Shown here one piece after another: positions 1 through 8,158 of a DNA stretch of 64,000 bases. Where the stretch lies: contig JAVVEQ010000004.1 of the NCBI GenBank assembly GCA_032250905.1, positions 74,821-138,820 on the forward strand, given 5' to 3'. The notes beneath the pieces are model-generated. The model was not told the origin of the DNA and did no database searches. It saw only the letters and a list, made by a program, of their open reading frames with translations. Numbering within the stretch: position 1 is the first letter of the stretch; each line of letters opens with the position of its first letter. Source of the stretch: Desulfotignum sp032250905 (GTDB taxonomy: Bacteria; Desulfobacterota; Desulfobacteria; Desulfobacterales; Desulfobacteraceae). A program made the translations under genes and the position numbers.

Positions 1-159
1 AGCCCAGATGTTGAGCCCCGGTCCCGACGGCATGCACCGGGCCAGGTGTTCAGATCGGATCTCCGCCGAATCCGCCCCCTGCTCTGCAAGGGCCGCATCA
101 AGGTCCGTCATGTAAGCCGTCACCGCGGCCATGACAGCCGCCTGTTTTTTTCTGTCCAT
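1..159 (-). CDS. Small acyl-CoA carboxylase-associated protein, partial
   Basis: Open frame running off the left edge; the 53 residues seen begin MDRKKQAAVMAAVTAYM. The ATG lies 11 bp after the carboxyltransferase stop and is preceded by a strong ribosome binding site (AAGGGGGAGG on the minus strand), so it should be co-translated with that gene. Short alpha-helical proteins of this kind commonly sit between the carboxyltransferase and biotin-carrier genes of anaerobic acyl-CoA carboxylases or decarboxylases, and I infer such a role. The visible part ends at a Gly-Leu-Asn-Ile-Trp segment. The C-terminus and neighbour are outside the window, so the function is not certain. Confidence 0.6.
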   Translation of the reverse strand, partial: MDRKKQAAVMAAVTAYMTDLDAALAEQGADSAEIRSEHLARCMPSGPGLNIWA

Positions 160-170
160 GCCTCCCCCTT

Positions 171-1724
171 TTATACCGGAATGTTTCCGTGTTTCTTGGC
201 CGGTCGTGACTCGCGTTTGGTGGCAATGGCTTCCAAAGCATCAATGAGCCGGGGCCGGGTTTCAGACGGCTGAATCACGGCATCCACATATCCCCGGGCC
301 GCCGCACAATAAGGATTGGAAAACCGCTCATTGTATTCCGCAATTTTTTCCTTTCGCCTGGCTGCCGGATCCTCTGCTGATTTGATTTCTCTGGCGTGGA
401 TGATATTGGCAGCCCCTTCCGCTCCCATGACCGCGATCTCCGCACTGGGCCAGGCGAATGCCATGTCCGCCCCCAGGTGTTTGGAACACATGGCCAGGTA
501 AGAACCGCCGTAATCTTTACGGGTGATCAGCAGCAGTTTGGGCACCGTGGCCTCGGAATAGCACCACAGCAGCTTGGCGCCGTGACGGATGATCCCGCCC
601 CATTCCTGGTTGGAGCCTGGCAGATACCCGGGCACATCCGCGATGGTGAGCATGGGAATGTTGAAGGCATCGCAGAACCGGATGAACCGGGTGGCCTTGT
701 CCGACGCATTGATATCCAGGCATCCGGCCAGGTGACTGGGCTGATTGGCGATAATACCTATGGACCGGCCGTTGAGCCGGGCAAAACAGACCACAATGTT
801 TTTGGCATAATACTGGTGGGGCTCAAAAAAAATACCGTCATCCACAATGGACCGTATCACTTTTTTCATGTCATAAGCCCGGTTGGGACTGTCAGGAATC
901 ACGGTGTCCAGGACCGGGTCCATACGGGTGGGATCATCCTTGGGCTCCATAAAAGGCGGGTCTTCCATGTTGTTGGCGGGCAGATAGGACAGAAGGATTT
1001 TTATCTGCCCGATGCAGTCTTCATCCGATTCGCAGGCGAAATGGGCCACCCCGGATTTTTCGTTGTGGGCCATGGCACCCCCCAGATCCTCAAAGGAAAT
1101 CTCTTCCCCTGTTACCGCCTTGATCACGTTGGGGCCGGTGATGAACATGTAGGAACTTTTTTTGACCATGAACACGAAATCAGTCATGGCCGGAGAATAC
1201 ACGGCACCCCCGGCAGTGGGCCCCATGATGGCAGAAATCTGGGGGATCACTCCGGAACTGGCGGAATTTCTGAAAAAAATCTCTCCATATCCGGACAGGG
1301 CATCAATCCCTTCCTGAATCCGGGCCCCGCCTGAATCATTCATTCCGATAACCGGGGCGCCCGCCTTGAGGGCCATATCCATGATCTTGCAGATCTTTTT
1401 GGCCTGCATCTCACCCAGTGATCCAGCCCGGGCTGTGAAATCCTGGGCATAAGCAAACACGATCCGGCCATCCACTCTGCCATGGCCGGTCACCACCCCG
1501 TCCGCGGGAATCGTCACCTTTTCCATCCCAAAATTGGTACACCGGTGGGTCACAAACATATCCAGTTCCCTGAAACTGCCGTTATCAAACAGGCAGTCCA
1601 GCCGTTCTCTGGCATTAAGTCTACCCTGTTCCCGCCGTTTATCCAATGCGGCGTCTCCCCCCATTTTCAAAATTTCCTGTTCTTTCTGCTTCAGGGTCTG
1701 GATATTGTCTGATGTGGCTCCCAT
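171..1724 (-). CDS. Acyl-CoA carboxylase carboxyltransferase subunit (propionyl-/methylmalonyl-CoA type)
   Basis: Full-length 517-residue biotin-dependent carboxyltransferase (PccB/MmdA family, usual length about 510-520). It should move carboxyl between biotin and an acyl-CoA, most likely propionyl-CoA/methylmalonyl-CoA. Both crotonase-like halves are present: the N-half has GGARIQEGIDALSGYGEIF and GPTAGGAVYSPAMTDFV, and the C-half has TRKDYGGSYLAM and the AWPSAEIAVMGAEGAANII segment. A small subunit gene follows after 11 bp; a DUF6125 gene ends 61 bp upstream. Whether the complex is a carboxylase or a sodium-pumping decarboxylase cannot be decided without the neighbouring biotin and membrane subunits. 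Confidence 0.9.
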   Translation of the reverse strand: MGATSDNIQTLKQKEQEILKMGGDAALDKRREQGRLNARERLDCLFDNGSFRELDMFVTHRCTNFGMEKVTIPADGVVTGHGRVDGRIVFAYAQDFTARAGSLGEMQAKKICKIMDMALKAGAPVIGMNDSGGARIQEGIDALSGYGEIFFRNSASSGVIPQISAIMGPTAGGAVYSPAMTDFVFMVKKSSYMFITGPNVIKAVTGEEISFEDLGGAMAHNEKSGVAHFACESDEDCIGQIKILLSYLPANNMEDPPFMEPKDDPTRMDPVLDTVIPDSPNRAYDMKKVIRSIVDDGIFFEPHQYYAKNIVVCFARLNGRSIGIIANQPSHLAGCLDINASDKATRFIRFCDAFNIPMLTIADVPGYLPGSNQEWGGIIRHGAKLLWCYSEATVPKLLLITRKDYGGSYLAMCSKHLGADMAFAWPSAEIAVMGAEGAANIIHAREIKSAEDPAARRKEKIAEYNERFSNPYCAAARGYVDAVIQPSETRPRLIDALEAIATKRESRPAKKHGNIPV

Positions 1725-1785
1725 ACTAGAAATCCTTCCATGTTCCTTGGTTCATTTATTGGTTCAATTGAATTTTGATGACGGG

Positions 1786-2529
1786 CTACTCCACGCTGAA
1801 CCGCCATGCACAAAACCACTCCCCGGGATGGCTATCCGGGGGACATCCGATACAGGTTGTCTTGATATTCGGATCAAATGCCGATGCAAAATAGGTGTAT
1901 TCCACCAATCCAGCTGATTTGCAGGGATAATCCGGCAAATTTTTGCGTTTTCTGGCTGCATGTACCCGGCACTCATTCATTTGAAATACAAAACTTTTTG
2001 GACCCTCGTCAACAATTGATTGCGTATTTATGAAAGAATACATCCTGAAATTCAAGGCGTTTTTCAAGCCGTCCAGCCCAGGCCTGTCTCCGAGACCTAA
2101 AAACCGTTTGATGGCATGGGCCTCATACGGAGAAAACATTCCCCAACAGGAATCATTGCACCGTTTAGCATCATTCATTCCCCGGACTTTTTCCACAGAC
2201 TGAAACCAGACCCCGTCCATGACCAGCCAGTTTTTGGCCAGCCCTTTGAGCAGCTCATTCATGCGGTCTTCATCCATTTCCGCTACCGCTTTGGGCATCC
2301 CGTTTTTCAATTCGAAACCCAGAATATCCGCCATGCGTTTCATGGAAATATCCGTGCCTTCAGGCATCACAGCATCCATCATGCATAGTGCCGCATCCAT
2401 CCCCATCTGATGCCGGATTTCAGAAAACCAGAATCCGTAATGCATAATCATGCGGAATACCATGTCCATCATCAACCGACCCTTGTCTTCCCTGGACAGA
2501 TTCATAAATGCGGGTAAACCATCATTCAT
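1786..2529 (-). CDS. DUF6125 / ATC-hydrolase-like protein
   Basis: 247 residues, soluble, no signal peptide. The C-terminal part carries the conserved block of the L-2-amino-thiazoline-4-carboxylate hydrolase-like superfamily: a Cys-containing MNECRVHAARK, then GLVEYTYFASAF, then TTCIGCPPDSHP and FCAWRF. The N-terminal half is helical and Met-rich, as in DUF6125. No reaction is established for this group. It starts 12 bp after the glycosyltransferase stop (site GGAG before ATG) and precedes the carboxyltransferase, so it may be co-transcribed with both. I assign the family by sequence pattern, not a function. Confidence 0.65.
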   Translation of the reverse strand: MNDGLPAFMNLSREDKGRLMMDMVFRMIMHYGFWFSEIRHQMGMDAALCMMDAVMPEGTDISMKRMADILGFELKNGMPKAVAEMDEDRMNELLKGLAKNWLVMDGVWFQSVEKVRGMNDAKRCNDSCWGMFSPYEAHAIKRFLGLGDRPGLDGLKNALNFRMYSFINTQSIVDEGPKSFVFQMNECRVHAARKRKNLPDYPCKSAGLVEYTYFASAFDPNIKTTCIGCPPDSHPGEWFCAWRFSVE

Positions 2530-2541
2530 TCAACATCTCCT

Positions 2542-3375
2542 CTATTTAATTTGGTTATAAAGCGCCAGATAGGTGCAGGCTTCCTCCTGTTTCCCTCTTT
2601 TGGCACAACCATTGCCATAAATCCGGCATTTTTCCTTGAGCACGGAAACCGCCGCTTTTTGCTGGTCATCCGACAATGTACCGGACCGGACCAGATCCCT
2701 GATCGCTTCAATACGAAACCGATCCTGGGAATGCCGCCTGGAAAGCTGATCCGCATGCCCTCCGTACTTGACGGTCAACGCCGTGTCGATAAGATGAATC
2801 GGGGTATCCACACTGACCCGCAGCCAGAATTCATAATCTTCGCACACAGGGAAATCCGGCCTGAACATCCCTTTGCGTTCAAACAGTTTTTTTTTGATCA
2901 TCACGGCTGACGGGCTCACCAGGCACAGATGAAGAGACGGCTCAAAAATCAGGCCCGAGGGTTTTCTGTGTTTTTTTCTGGGATTCACCCGGACCCCGTT
3001 GCGGATCCAGATCTCTTCTGTCTGACAGATCAAGGCCCCGGGATGGTCCATAAAAAAGGCGGTCTGACATGCGAGTTTTTCGGGTTTCCATTGATCATCT
3101 GAATCCAGTAGCGCCACAAACTCTCCGGTACTGTGACGGATCCCCAAATTCCGGGCACAGCTCACCCCTTTGTTGGGCTGAACCAGAACCCGGATGCTGT
3201 CACCATACGCCGCCAGCACCTTGGGTGTGTGATCGGTGGAGCCGTCATCCACCACAATAATCTCTTTGGGCGCAACGGTCTGGGCCAAAACCGAATCAAT
3301 GGCGTGGGCCAGGGTCCATGCCCGGTTGAAACTGGGGATAATCACACTGATCTGGGGAATATCTGTCTGTTTCAT
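2542..3375 (-). CDS. Glycosyltransferase family 2
   Basis: 277 residues, GT-A fold. The N-terminus has ISVIIPSFNRAWTL, the VVDDGSTD nucleotide-sugar motif near residue 42, GVSCARNLGI, and LLDSDDQW (the DXD metal site) near residue 90. The acceptor-side segment CEDYEFWLRVS carries the ED motif typical of inverting GT2 enzymes. No membrane helix is seen, so it is probably a peripheral enzyme of polysaccharide or lipopolysaccharide decoration. It stands alone, without other glycan genes nearby. The donor and acceptor cannot be named. Confidence 0.88.
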   Translation of the reverse strand: MKQTDIPQISVIIPSFNRAWTLAHAIDSVLAQTVAPKEIIVVDDGSTDHTPKVLAAYGDSIRVLVQPNKGVSCARNLGIRHSTGEFVALLDSDDQWKPEKLACQTAFFMDHPGALICQTEEIWIRNGVRVNPRKKHRKPSGLIFEPSLHLCLVSPSAVMIKKKLFERKGMFRPDFPVCEDYEFWLRVSVDTPIHLIDTALTVKYGGHADQLSRRHSQDRFRIEAIRDLVRSGTLSDDQQKAAVSVLKEKCRIYGNGCAKRGKQEEACTYLALYNQIK

Positions 3376-3575
3376 GACCTATGCTTATACCATGACCTCT
3401 GTTTTTTGTACAAAACCAAGTCACGTTTTTTTGACAGAACCGGGCACAATTGGCCCAACCATTTCAAAAACTGAAAAATTATCTGAAGTTTCAGGATCAT
3501 AGGTTGGTTTATCCTTGATTTTTTTTTATTTTTTTTCCATAATTGATTCTGTTTTTTTAAATTTATGAGGAATTC

Positions 3576-3602
3576 TTGACAATCCCATCCAAATCACATT
3601 AT
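3576..3602 (+). promoter_or_regulatory. Candidate promoter of the korDABC-panP operon
   Basis: A consensus TTGACA (3576-3581) is followed after 15 bp by CATTAT (3597-3602). It lies about 50 bp before the korD start and just downstream of a strongly A/T-rich tract (about 3510-3560) that could act as an UP element. The -35 is convincing; the -10 and short spacer are weak. Confidence 0.45.
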
Positions 3603-3649
3603 GAAACCCTTGAATTTTTGGATACGCATTTTTCACAAATGAGGATACT

Positions 3650-3880
3650 ATGGCAAAAGGCAAATCAGTCATCCATTTAATTGATACCCAGTGGTGCAAA
3701 GGTTGTGGTATCTGTGTTCACTTCTGCCCCAAACAGGTACTGGAACTGGACAAGAACAGCAAAGCCCGGGCAGTTCGACCCGAAGATTGCATCGCCTGCA
3801 AGTTGTGTGAACTTCGTTGCCCCGATCTGGCAATACAAATAAAAGAAATTCAGGAAAGGGAAAATGACTCAGAAAGATAA
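3650..3880 (+). CDS. korD: 2-oxoacid:ferredoxin oxidoreductase delta subunit, 2x[4Fe-4S] ferredoxin
   Basis: 76 residues with two complete four-cysteine motifs: C16-x2-C19-x2-C22-x3-C26 and C47-x2-C50-x2-C53-x3-C57, each followed by Pro. This is the ferredoxin-like subunit that takes electrons from the thiamine/FeS core of 2-oxoacid oxidoreductases. It is preceded by GAGG seven bases before ATG. Its 3' end overlaps korA by 17 bp, implying translational coupling. Order delta-alpha-beta-gamma matches korDABC of anaerobes that run an oxidative or reversed TCA cycle. Confidence 0.9.
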   Translation: MAKGKSVIHLIDTQWCKGCGICVHFCPKQVLELDKNSKARAVRPEDCIACKLCELRCPDLAIQIKEIQERENDSER

Positions 3881-5018
3881 TATCAGATTTATCCAGGGGA
3901 ATGAAGCCTGTGTGGAAGGGGCCTTGTATGCAGGCCTCAATTTTTTCGCAGGATATCCCATCACTCCGTCCACGGAAATTGCGGAACACTTGTCTGAAAG
4001 ACTCCCGCGGCTGGGCGGAAAATTCATCCAGATGGAAGATGAAATCGCTTCCATGGGTGCGATTCTCGGGGCATCCCTTACCGGAAAGAAAGTGATGACC
4101 GCCACATCCGGCCCCGGGTTTTCTCTGAAACAGGAGGCTTTGGGGTATGCCTGCATGGCGGAGATCCCCTGCGTCATAGCCAATGTCCAGCGGGGCGGGC
4201 CGTCTACCGGAAATCCCACCCATGTCAGTCAGGGGGATGTCAACCAGGCCAGATGGGGCACCCACGGCGATCATTCCATTATTGCCCTGACCGCATCCAA
4301 CAACCAGGATGTGTTCAAAATCACGGTTGAGGCGTTCAATCTGGCGGAGACTTACCGGTCGCCGGTTATCATTCTTCTGGATGAGGTGGTGGGGCACATG
4401 CGGGAAAAACTCACTATTCCGGAACCCGAAGACATCCCTGTGGTAAGCCGTCTGAGCACATCGGTTCCCAAAGGGGTGGACTACCATCCGTATCTGCCCA
4501 GGGAAGACGGGCGGTTGCCCATGTCTGACTTCGGTGCCGAACACCGGTACAATGTGACCGGGCTGTTCCATGACATGTGGGGATTTCCCAGCAACAATCC
4601 GAGGGTGGTCAGTGAACTGCTGCGCCATCTGGTGGACAAAATTGAAAACAACGTGGACAGCATCACTCTGTACAAGGAATACTGGCTGGATGATGCAGAT
4701 TATATCCTGGTGTCCTACGGTTCTTCGGCCCGGTCCGCCATTCACATTGCCAGAAACCGCCGGGCCAGGGGCGTGAAGATCGGCGTCCTGGAACTTCAGA
4801 CCCTGTGGCCGTTTCCCGCGGACATGGTCCGGGAAAAATGCGCCAATGCCAAAGCGGTGCTGGTGGTGGAAATGAACATGGGACAGGTGATCACCCAGGT
4901 GAAAAACGCGGTGGACAACCCCAACAACGTCTTTCTGGCCAACCGCATCGACGGCCAGCTCATCTCGCCCACGGATATCAAAACCATTTTACGAATGATC
5001 CAGGGAAAGGGGGTATAA
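3864..5018 (+). CDS. korA: 2-oxoglutarate:ferredoxin oxidoreductase alpha subunit
   Basis: 384 residues, the usual length of KorA. It opens with FIQGNEACVEGALYAGLNFF and GYPITPSTEIAEHL, the substrate-site segment of the 2-oxoglutarate/2-oxoisovalerate class, and includes GASLTGKKVMTATSGPGFSL. The C-terminal transketolase-like domain contains VSYGSSARSA and LELQTLWPFP. With KorB it forms the thiamine-diphosphate core that converts 2-oxoglutarate and CoA to succinyl-CoA, CO2 and reduced ferredoxin, or the reverse. A branched-chain 2-oxoacid substrate cannot be excluded by sequence alone. Confidence 0.88.
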   Translation: MTQKDNIRFIQGNEACVEGALYAGLNFFAGYPITPSTEIAEHLSERLPRLGGKFIQMEDEIASMGAILGASLTGKKVMTATSGPGFSLKQEALGYACMAEIPCVIANVQRGGPSTGNPTHVSQGDVNQARWGTHGDHSIIALTASNNQDVFKITVEAFNLAETYRSPVIILLDEVVGHMREKLTIPEPEDIPVVSRLSTSVPKGVDYHPYLPREDGRLPMSDFGAEHRYNVTGLFHDMWGFPSNNPRVVSELLRHLVDKIENNVDSITLYKEYWLDDADYILVSYGSSARSAIHIARNRRARGVKIGVLELQTLWPFPADMVREKCANAKAVLVVEMNMGQVITQVKNAVDNPNNVFLANRIDGQLISPTDIKTILRMIQGKGV

Positions 5019-5019
5019 C

Positions 5020-5844
5020 ATGACCACGAAGGAATTTGACTTCAAAGACTATATTCGAAGCCGGTTTTTCCCCCATATCTGGTGTCCGGGCTGCGGCCAC
5101 GGCATTGTTCTCGGCTCTCTGCTGCGTGCGGTTCACGAGCTGGGTCTGGACAAAAACGAAATAGTCATGACCTCGGGCATTGGGTGCTCTTCCCGTATTT
5201 CCGGATATGTGGATTTCCACTCCCTGCACACCATCCACGGACGGGCCCTGACTTTTGCCACCGGTGTCAAACTGGCCAAACCCGGCATCACCGCCATTGT
5301 ACCCATGGGGGATGGCGATGCCCTGGCCATCGGCGGCAATCATTTCATCCATGCAGCCAGACGAAACATCGATATCACAGCCATTGTCATGAACAACCGG
5401 ATTTACGGCATGACCGGAGGACAGTTCTCCCCGTTGTCCGGGATTGGCAAAAAAGCCACCACCGCACCGTATTCCACCATTGACAACCATTTTGACGTGG
5501 TGGAGCTGGCAAAGAGCGCAGGCGCCAGTTTCGTGGCAAGATCCACTGTCTTCCATGCCACCGAATGCAAGGACGTGTTGAAAAAAGCCATTGCCCACAA
5601 AGGGTTTTCCGTGGTGGAAATTTTATCCCAGTGCCCCACCTATTTCGGACGGAAAAACAAGGAAGGGGATGCGGTACAGATGATGGAGGCATTCAAAACC
5701 AATACCGTCAAGATCGGGTCCAAAAAACTGGAAGTCAACCCGGACCTGATTCAGCGGGGTATTTTTGTGGAAAACACCCAGAAAGCCGAATACTGTGAAG
5801 CATATGACCAAATCATCGAGATCGCAATGAAAGGAAACGCATAA
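5020..5844 (+). CDS. korB: 2-oxoglutarate:ferredoxin oxidoreductase beta subunit (TPP-binding)
   Basis: 274 residues. The thiamine diphosphate motif is visible as GDGDALAIGGNHFIHAARRN ending in MNNRIYGMTGGQ (about residues 97-133); CPGCGHG near residue 25 and GIGCSSR near residue 54 are conserved cysteine-bearing segments of the beta subunit. It starts one base after the korA stop, with a GGGGG site just upstream. Cytoplasmic, catalytic partner of KorA. Confidence 0.9.
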   Translation: MTTKEFDFKDYIRSRFFPHIWCPGCGHGIVLGSLLRAVHELGLDKNEIVMTSGIGCSSRISGYVDFHSLHTIHGRALTFATGVKLAKPGITAIVPMGDGDALAIGGNHFIHAARRNIDITAIVMNNRIYGMTGGQFSPLSGIGKKATTAPYSTIDNHFDVVELAKSAGASFVARSTVFHATECKDVLKKAIAHKGFSVVEILSQCPTYFGRKNKEGDAVQMMEAFKTNTVKIGSKKLEVNPDLIQRGIFVENTQKAEYCEAYDQIIEIAMKGNA

Positions 5845-6389
5845 TGGAACGTTCAAGACTGGTTTTTTCCGGATCCGGCGGTCAGGGGGTGATCACGGCA
5901 GCCATCATCCTTGCCAAAGCGGCGGTGATCTTTGAAGGCAAAAACGCCACCCAGTCACAGAGTTACGGCGCTGCAGCCCGGGGAGGTGCCACCCGAAGTG
6001 ATGTGCTCATTTCCGAGTCGGACATCTATTTTCCCAAGGTGGTCCAGCCCAATATCCTGGTGAGCCTGACCCAGGAAAGCTACAACACGTTTTCGGGGAT
6101 CATCCGGCCCGGCGGCCTGTTGCTGGTGGACAGCAAATTTGTCTCCATAGAAAACAAGGTGGATGCCAAGCATATCTCTTTGCCCATGTATGAAACGGTC
6201 ATGGAGAAAATCGGCAAACCCATCGTGTTCAATATCTGCATGCTGGGAGCGTTGCTGGGTGCCACCCGTCTTGTCCGGGGAGAATCCATACTCAAGGTAC
6301 TGCAAACCACGATCCCCAAGGATTTCATGGAAATGAACAAAACCGCCCTGGAACTGGGAATCAACATGGGAGAATCCGCGGTTAACTGA
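5844..6389 (+). CDS. korC: 2-oxoglutarate:ferredoxin oxidoreductase gamma subunit
   Basis: 181 residues, the CoA-contacting gamma domain of the 2-oxoacid oxidoreductase family. The family signature FSGSGGQGVITAAIILAKAA and the SQSYGAAARGGATRSDV loop are both present. Its ATG shares one base with the korB stop. It closes the four-subunit enzyme; the next gene begins 14 bp later and is probably in the same transcript. Confidence 0.9.
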   Translation: MERSRLVFSGSGGQGVITAAIILAKAAVIFEGKNATQSQSYGAAARGGATRSDVLISESDIYFPKVVQPNILVSLTQESYNTFSGIIRPGGLLLVDSKFVSIENKVDAKHISLPMYETVMEKIGKPIVFNICMLGALLGATRLVRGESILKVLQTTIPKDFMEMNKTALELGINMGESAVN

Positions 6390-6403
6390 GATTCACCGAT
6401 CCC

Positions 6404-8065
6404 ATGACAGAAACGACTCCATCCAGAAACATCGCTTCAGACCTGGTGGCGGACTGGCAGACCCTCCACCGGGTCTTTATCCGGCCTGAAGATGAAAAAA
6501 GCCGGCAGACCCTGATCAAATACATGGAGCAGATCCTGTTCGGTCTCCATGAATTTCTCAACACCCATGTGGGGGTGACCGAAGCCATCCCCCTGGCCGT
6601 TCTGGCACAATCATTCACCGACACCACAATCAACCGGGACCCGGAAAAAAAACTGGCAGATGTCATCAAAGACATCATCAACCAGATCGCCCCCCGGGCG
6701 GTGAATGTGGCTTCACCTTATTTCATCGGCCACATGACATCGGCCATTCCGTTTTTCATGGTTCACCTCAAAGCCATTACCGCGGCCCTGAACCAGAACC
6801 TGATCAAGCTGGAAACCTCAAAAGTGCTGTCAGTTCTGGAAAAACAGGTGCTGGCCAAGGTGCACCGCATGGTTTATACCCGGGAACCTGCTTTTTATGA
6901 CACCCATGTTCAGAATGTGGACACCTGTCTGGGTCTGTTCACCAATGGCGGCACTACGGCCAATATTACGGCCCTGTGGGTGGCACGGAACCGGTGCCTT
7001 CCGGCAACAGATAAATTTGCCGGTGTGGAACAGGACGGCATGGCAGCGGCCATGAAGGCCCATGATCTGGAACGCCTGGTGGTGCTGGTGTCGGAACGGG
7101 GACATTATTCCTTGAAAAAAGCCGGTGGCGTTCTGGGTATCGGCAACAGGAATGTCATCCCTGTCAGGGTGAACCCGTATCACCAGATCGATATGACGGA
7201 ACTGACCCGGCAGGTCGAGGCGTTTGCACAGAATAAATCCATCAGGGTTGCCGCTATTGTAGGAATTGCCGGGGCCACTGAAACCGGTACCATTGACCCG
7301 CTGCCCGACATGGCTCACCTGTGCCGGATCCATGGCATTCATTTTCATGTGGATGCCGCCTGGGGAGGACCTGTGATGCTGTCAGAAAAATATGCGGGTC
7401 TGCTGGAAGGCATCAAGCAGGCGGACTCCATCACCATTGACTGCCACAAACAGTTTTACATGCCCATGAGCGCCGGCATGGTCTTTTTCAAAGACCCCAC
7501 CGCTCTGGACCGGATCATTTATCATGCCGGGTATGTCAACCGCAAAGGGTCCGTGGACTTGGGAATAAAAACCCTGGAAGGGTCCAGGGAAGCCAGCTCT
7601 CTGATCCTGGACAGCGCCTTGAAAATCATGGGCTCCCAGGGGTATGCGCTGATGATCGAACACGGTATCGACACGGCACGGCTGTTTGCCGAAAAAATCA
7701 AAGCCCGGGAACAGTTTCAGCTGGTTTCGGAACCGGTCCTCAACATCCTGACCTACCGCGCCATCCCCAGGGAATTGAAACAACACGTGGATACCGCCGT
7801 AACACCGGACCGCCGGCAGGCCATAGATGCCTGCCTGGACAGAATCAATATCGATTTACAGCGGATCCAGCGGGAAGCCGGCAAAAGTTTTGTATCCCGC
7901 ACCTGCCTGAGAATCCTTCCGGATGATGCGCACACAGCGGTGGTCCTTCGGTCCGTGATCATGAATCCTTACACCGACGGCCGAATCCTGGATCAGATTC
8001 TGGATGAACAGGAAACGATTCTGCAATCGCCGGAAATTTCGAAACACCTTATGTCAGTCCGATGA
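6404..8065 (+). CDS. panP: Pyridoxal-dependent aspartate 1-decarboxylase, PanP type
   Basis: 553 residues, group II PLP decarboxylase (glutamate decarboxylase fold). The N-terminal ASPYFIGHMTSAIPFFMVHL and NQNLIKLETSKVLSVLEKQV closely resemble the PanP/aspartate 1-decarboxylase subgroup known from vibrios (about 546 residues). The PLP lysine is K349 in the DCHKQFY motif; HVDAAWGG holds the ring-binding Asp. The expected reaction is aspartate to beta-alanine plus CO2, feeding pantothenate and CoA, in place of PanD. It lies 14 bp after korC, presumably one operon. Substrate (aspartate versus glutamate or an aromatic amino acid) is inferred from overall resemblance only. Confidence 0.78.
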   Translation: MTETTPSRNIASDLVADWQTLHRVFIRPEDEKSRQTLIKYMEQILFGLHEFLNTHVGVTEAIPLAVLAQSFTDTTINRDPEKKLADVIKDIINQIAPRAVNVASPYFIGHMTSAIPFFMVHLKAITAALNQNLIKLETSKVLSVLEKQVLAKVHRMVYTREPAFYDTHVQNVDTCLGLFTNGGTTANITALWVARNRCLPATDKFAGVEQDGMAAAMKAHDLERLVVLVSERGHYSLKKAGGVLGIGNRNVIPVRVNPYHQIDMTELTRQVEAFAQNKSIRVAAIVGIAGATETGTIDPLPDMAHLCRIHGIHFHVDAAWGGPVMLSEKYAGLLEGIKQADSITIDCHKQFYMPMSAGMVFFKDPTALDRIIYHAGYVNRKGSVDLGIKTLEGSREASSLILDSALKIMGSQGYALMIEHGIDTARLFAEKIKAREQFQLVSEPVLNILTYRAIPRELKQHVDTAVTPDRRQAIDACLDRINIDLQRIQREAGKSFVSRTCLRILPDDAHTAVVLRSVIMNPYTDGRILDQILDEQETILQSPEISKHLMSVR

Positions 8066-8119
8066 CCTTCTACTAACTGTCTTTGCTTCCCATCGCATAC
8101 CTGTGGAAAACCAGGCTGC

Positions 8120-8137
8120 CCGGGGGTAGAACCCCGG
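8120..8137. terminator. Small GC hairpin between convergent panP and ilvC
   Basis: CCGGGG (8120-8125) and CCCCGG (8132-8137) can pair around a 6-nt loop in the 93-bp gap between the two convergent genes. No T-run follows on either strand, so it is a weak terminator candidate only. Confidence 0.3.
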
Positions 8138-8158
8138 AAAGACCGCCGGGTGCCGCCA

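Noticed and set aside
1740..1785. TTCAATTGAA palindrome and repeated GGTTCA words before the carboxyltransferase
   Set aside because: Too short, and does not match the ATGAAT/ATTCAT operator arms.
3376..3649. Riboswitch or small RNA in the 274-bp gap before korD
   Set aside because: Only A/T tracts and a candidate promoter are visible; no stable stem set.
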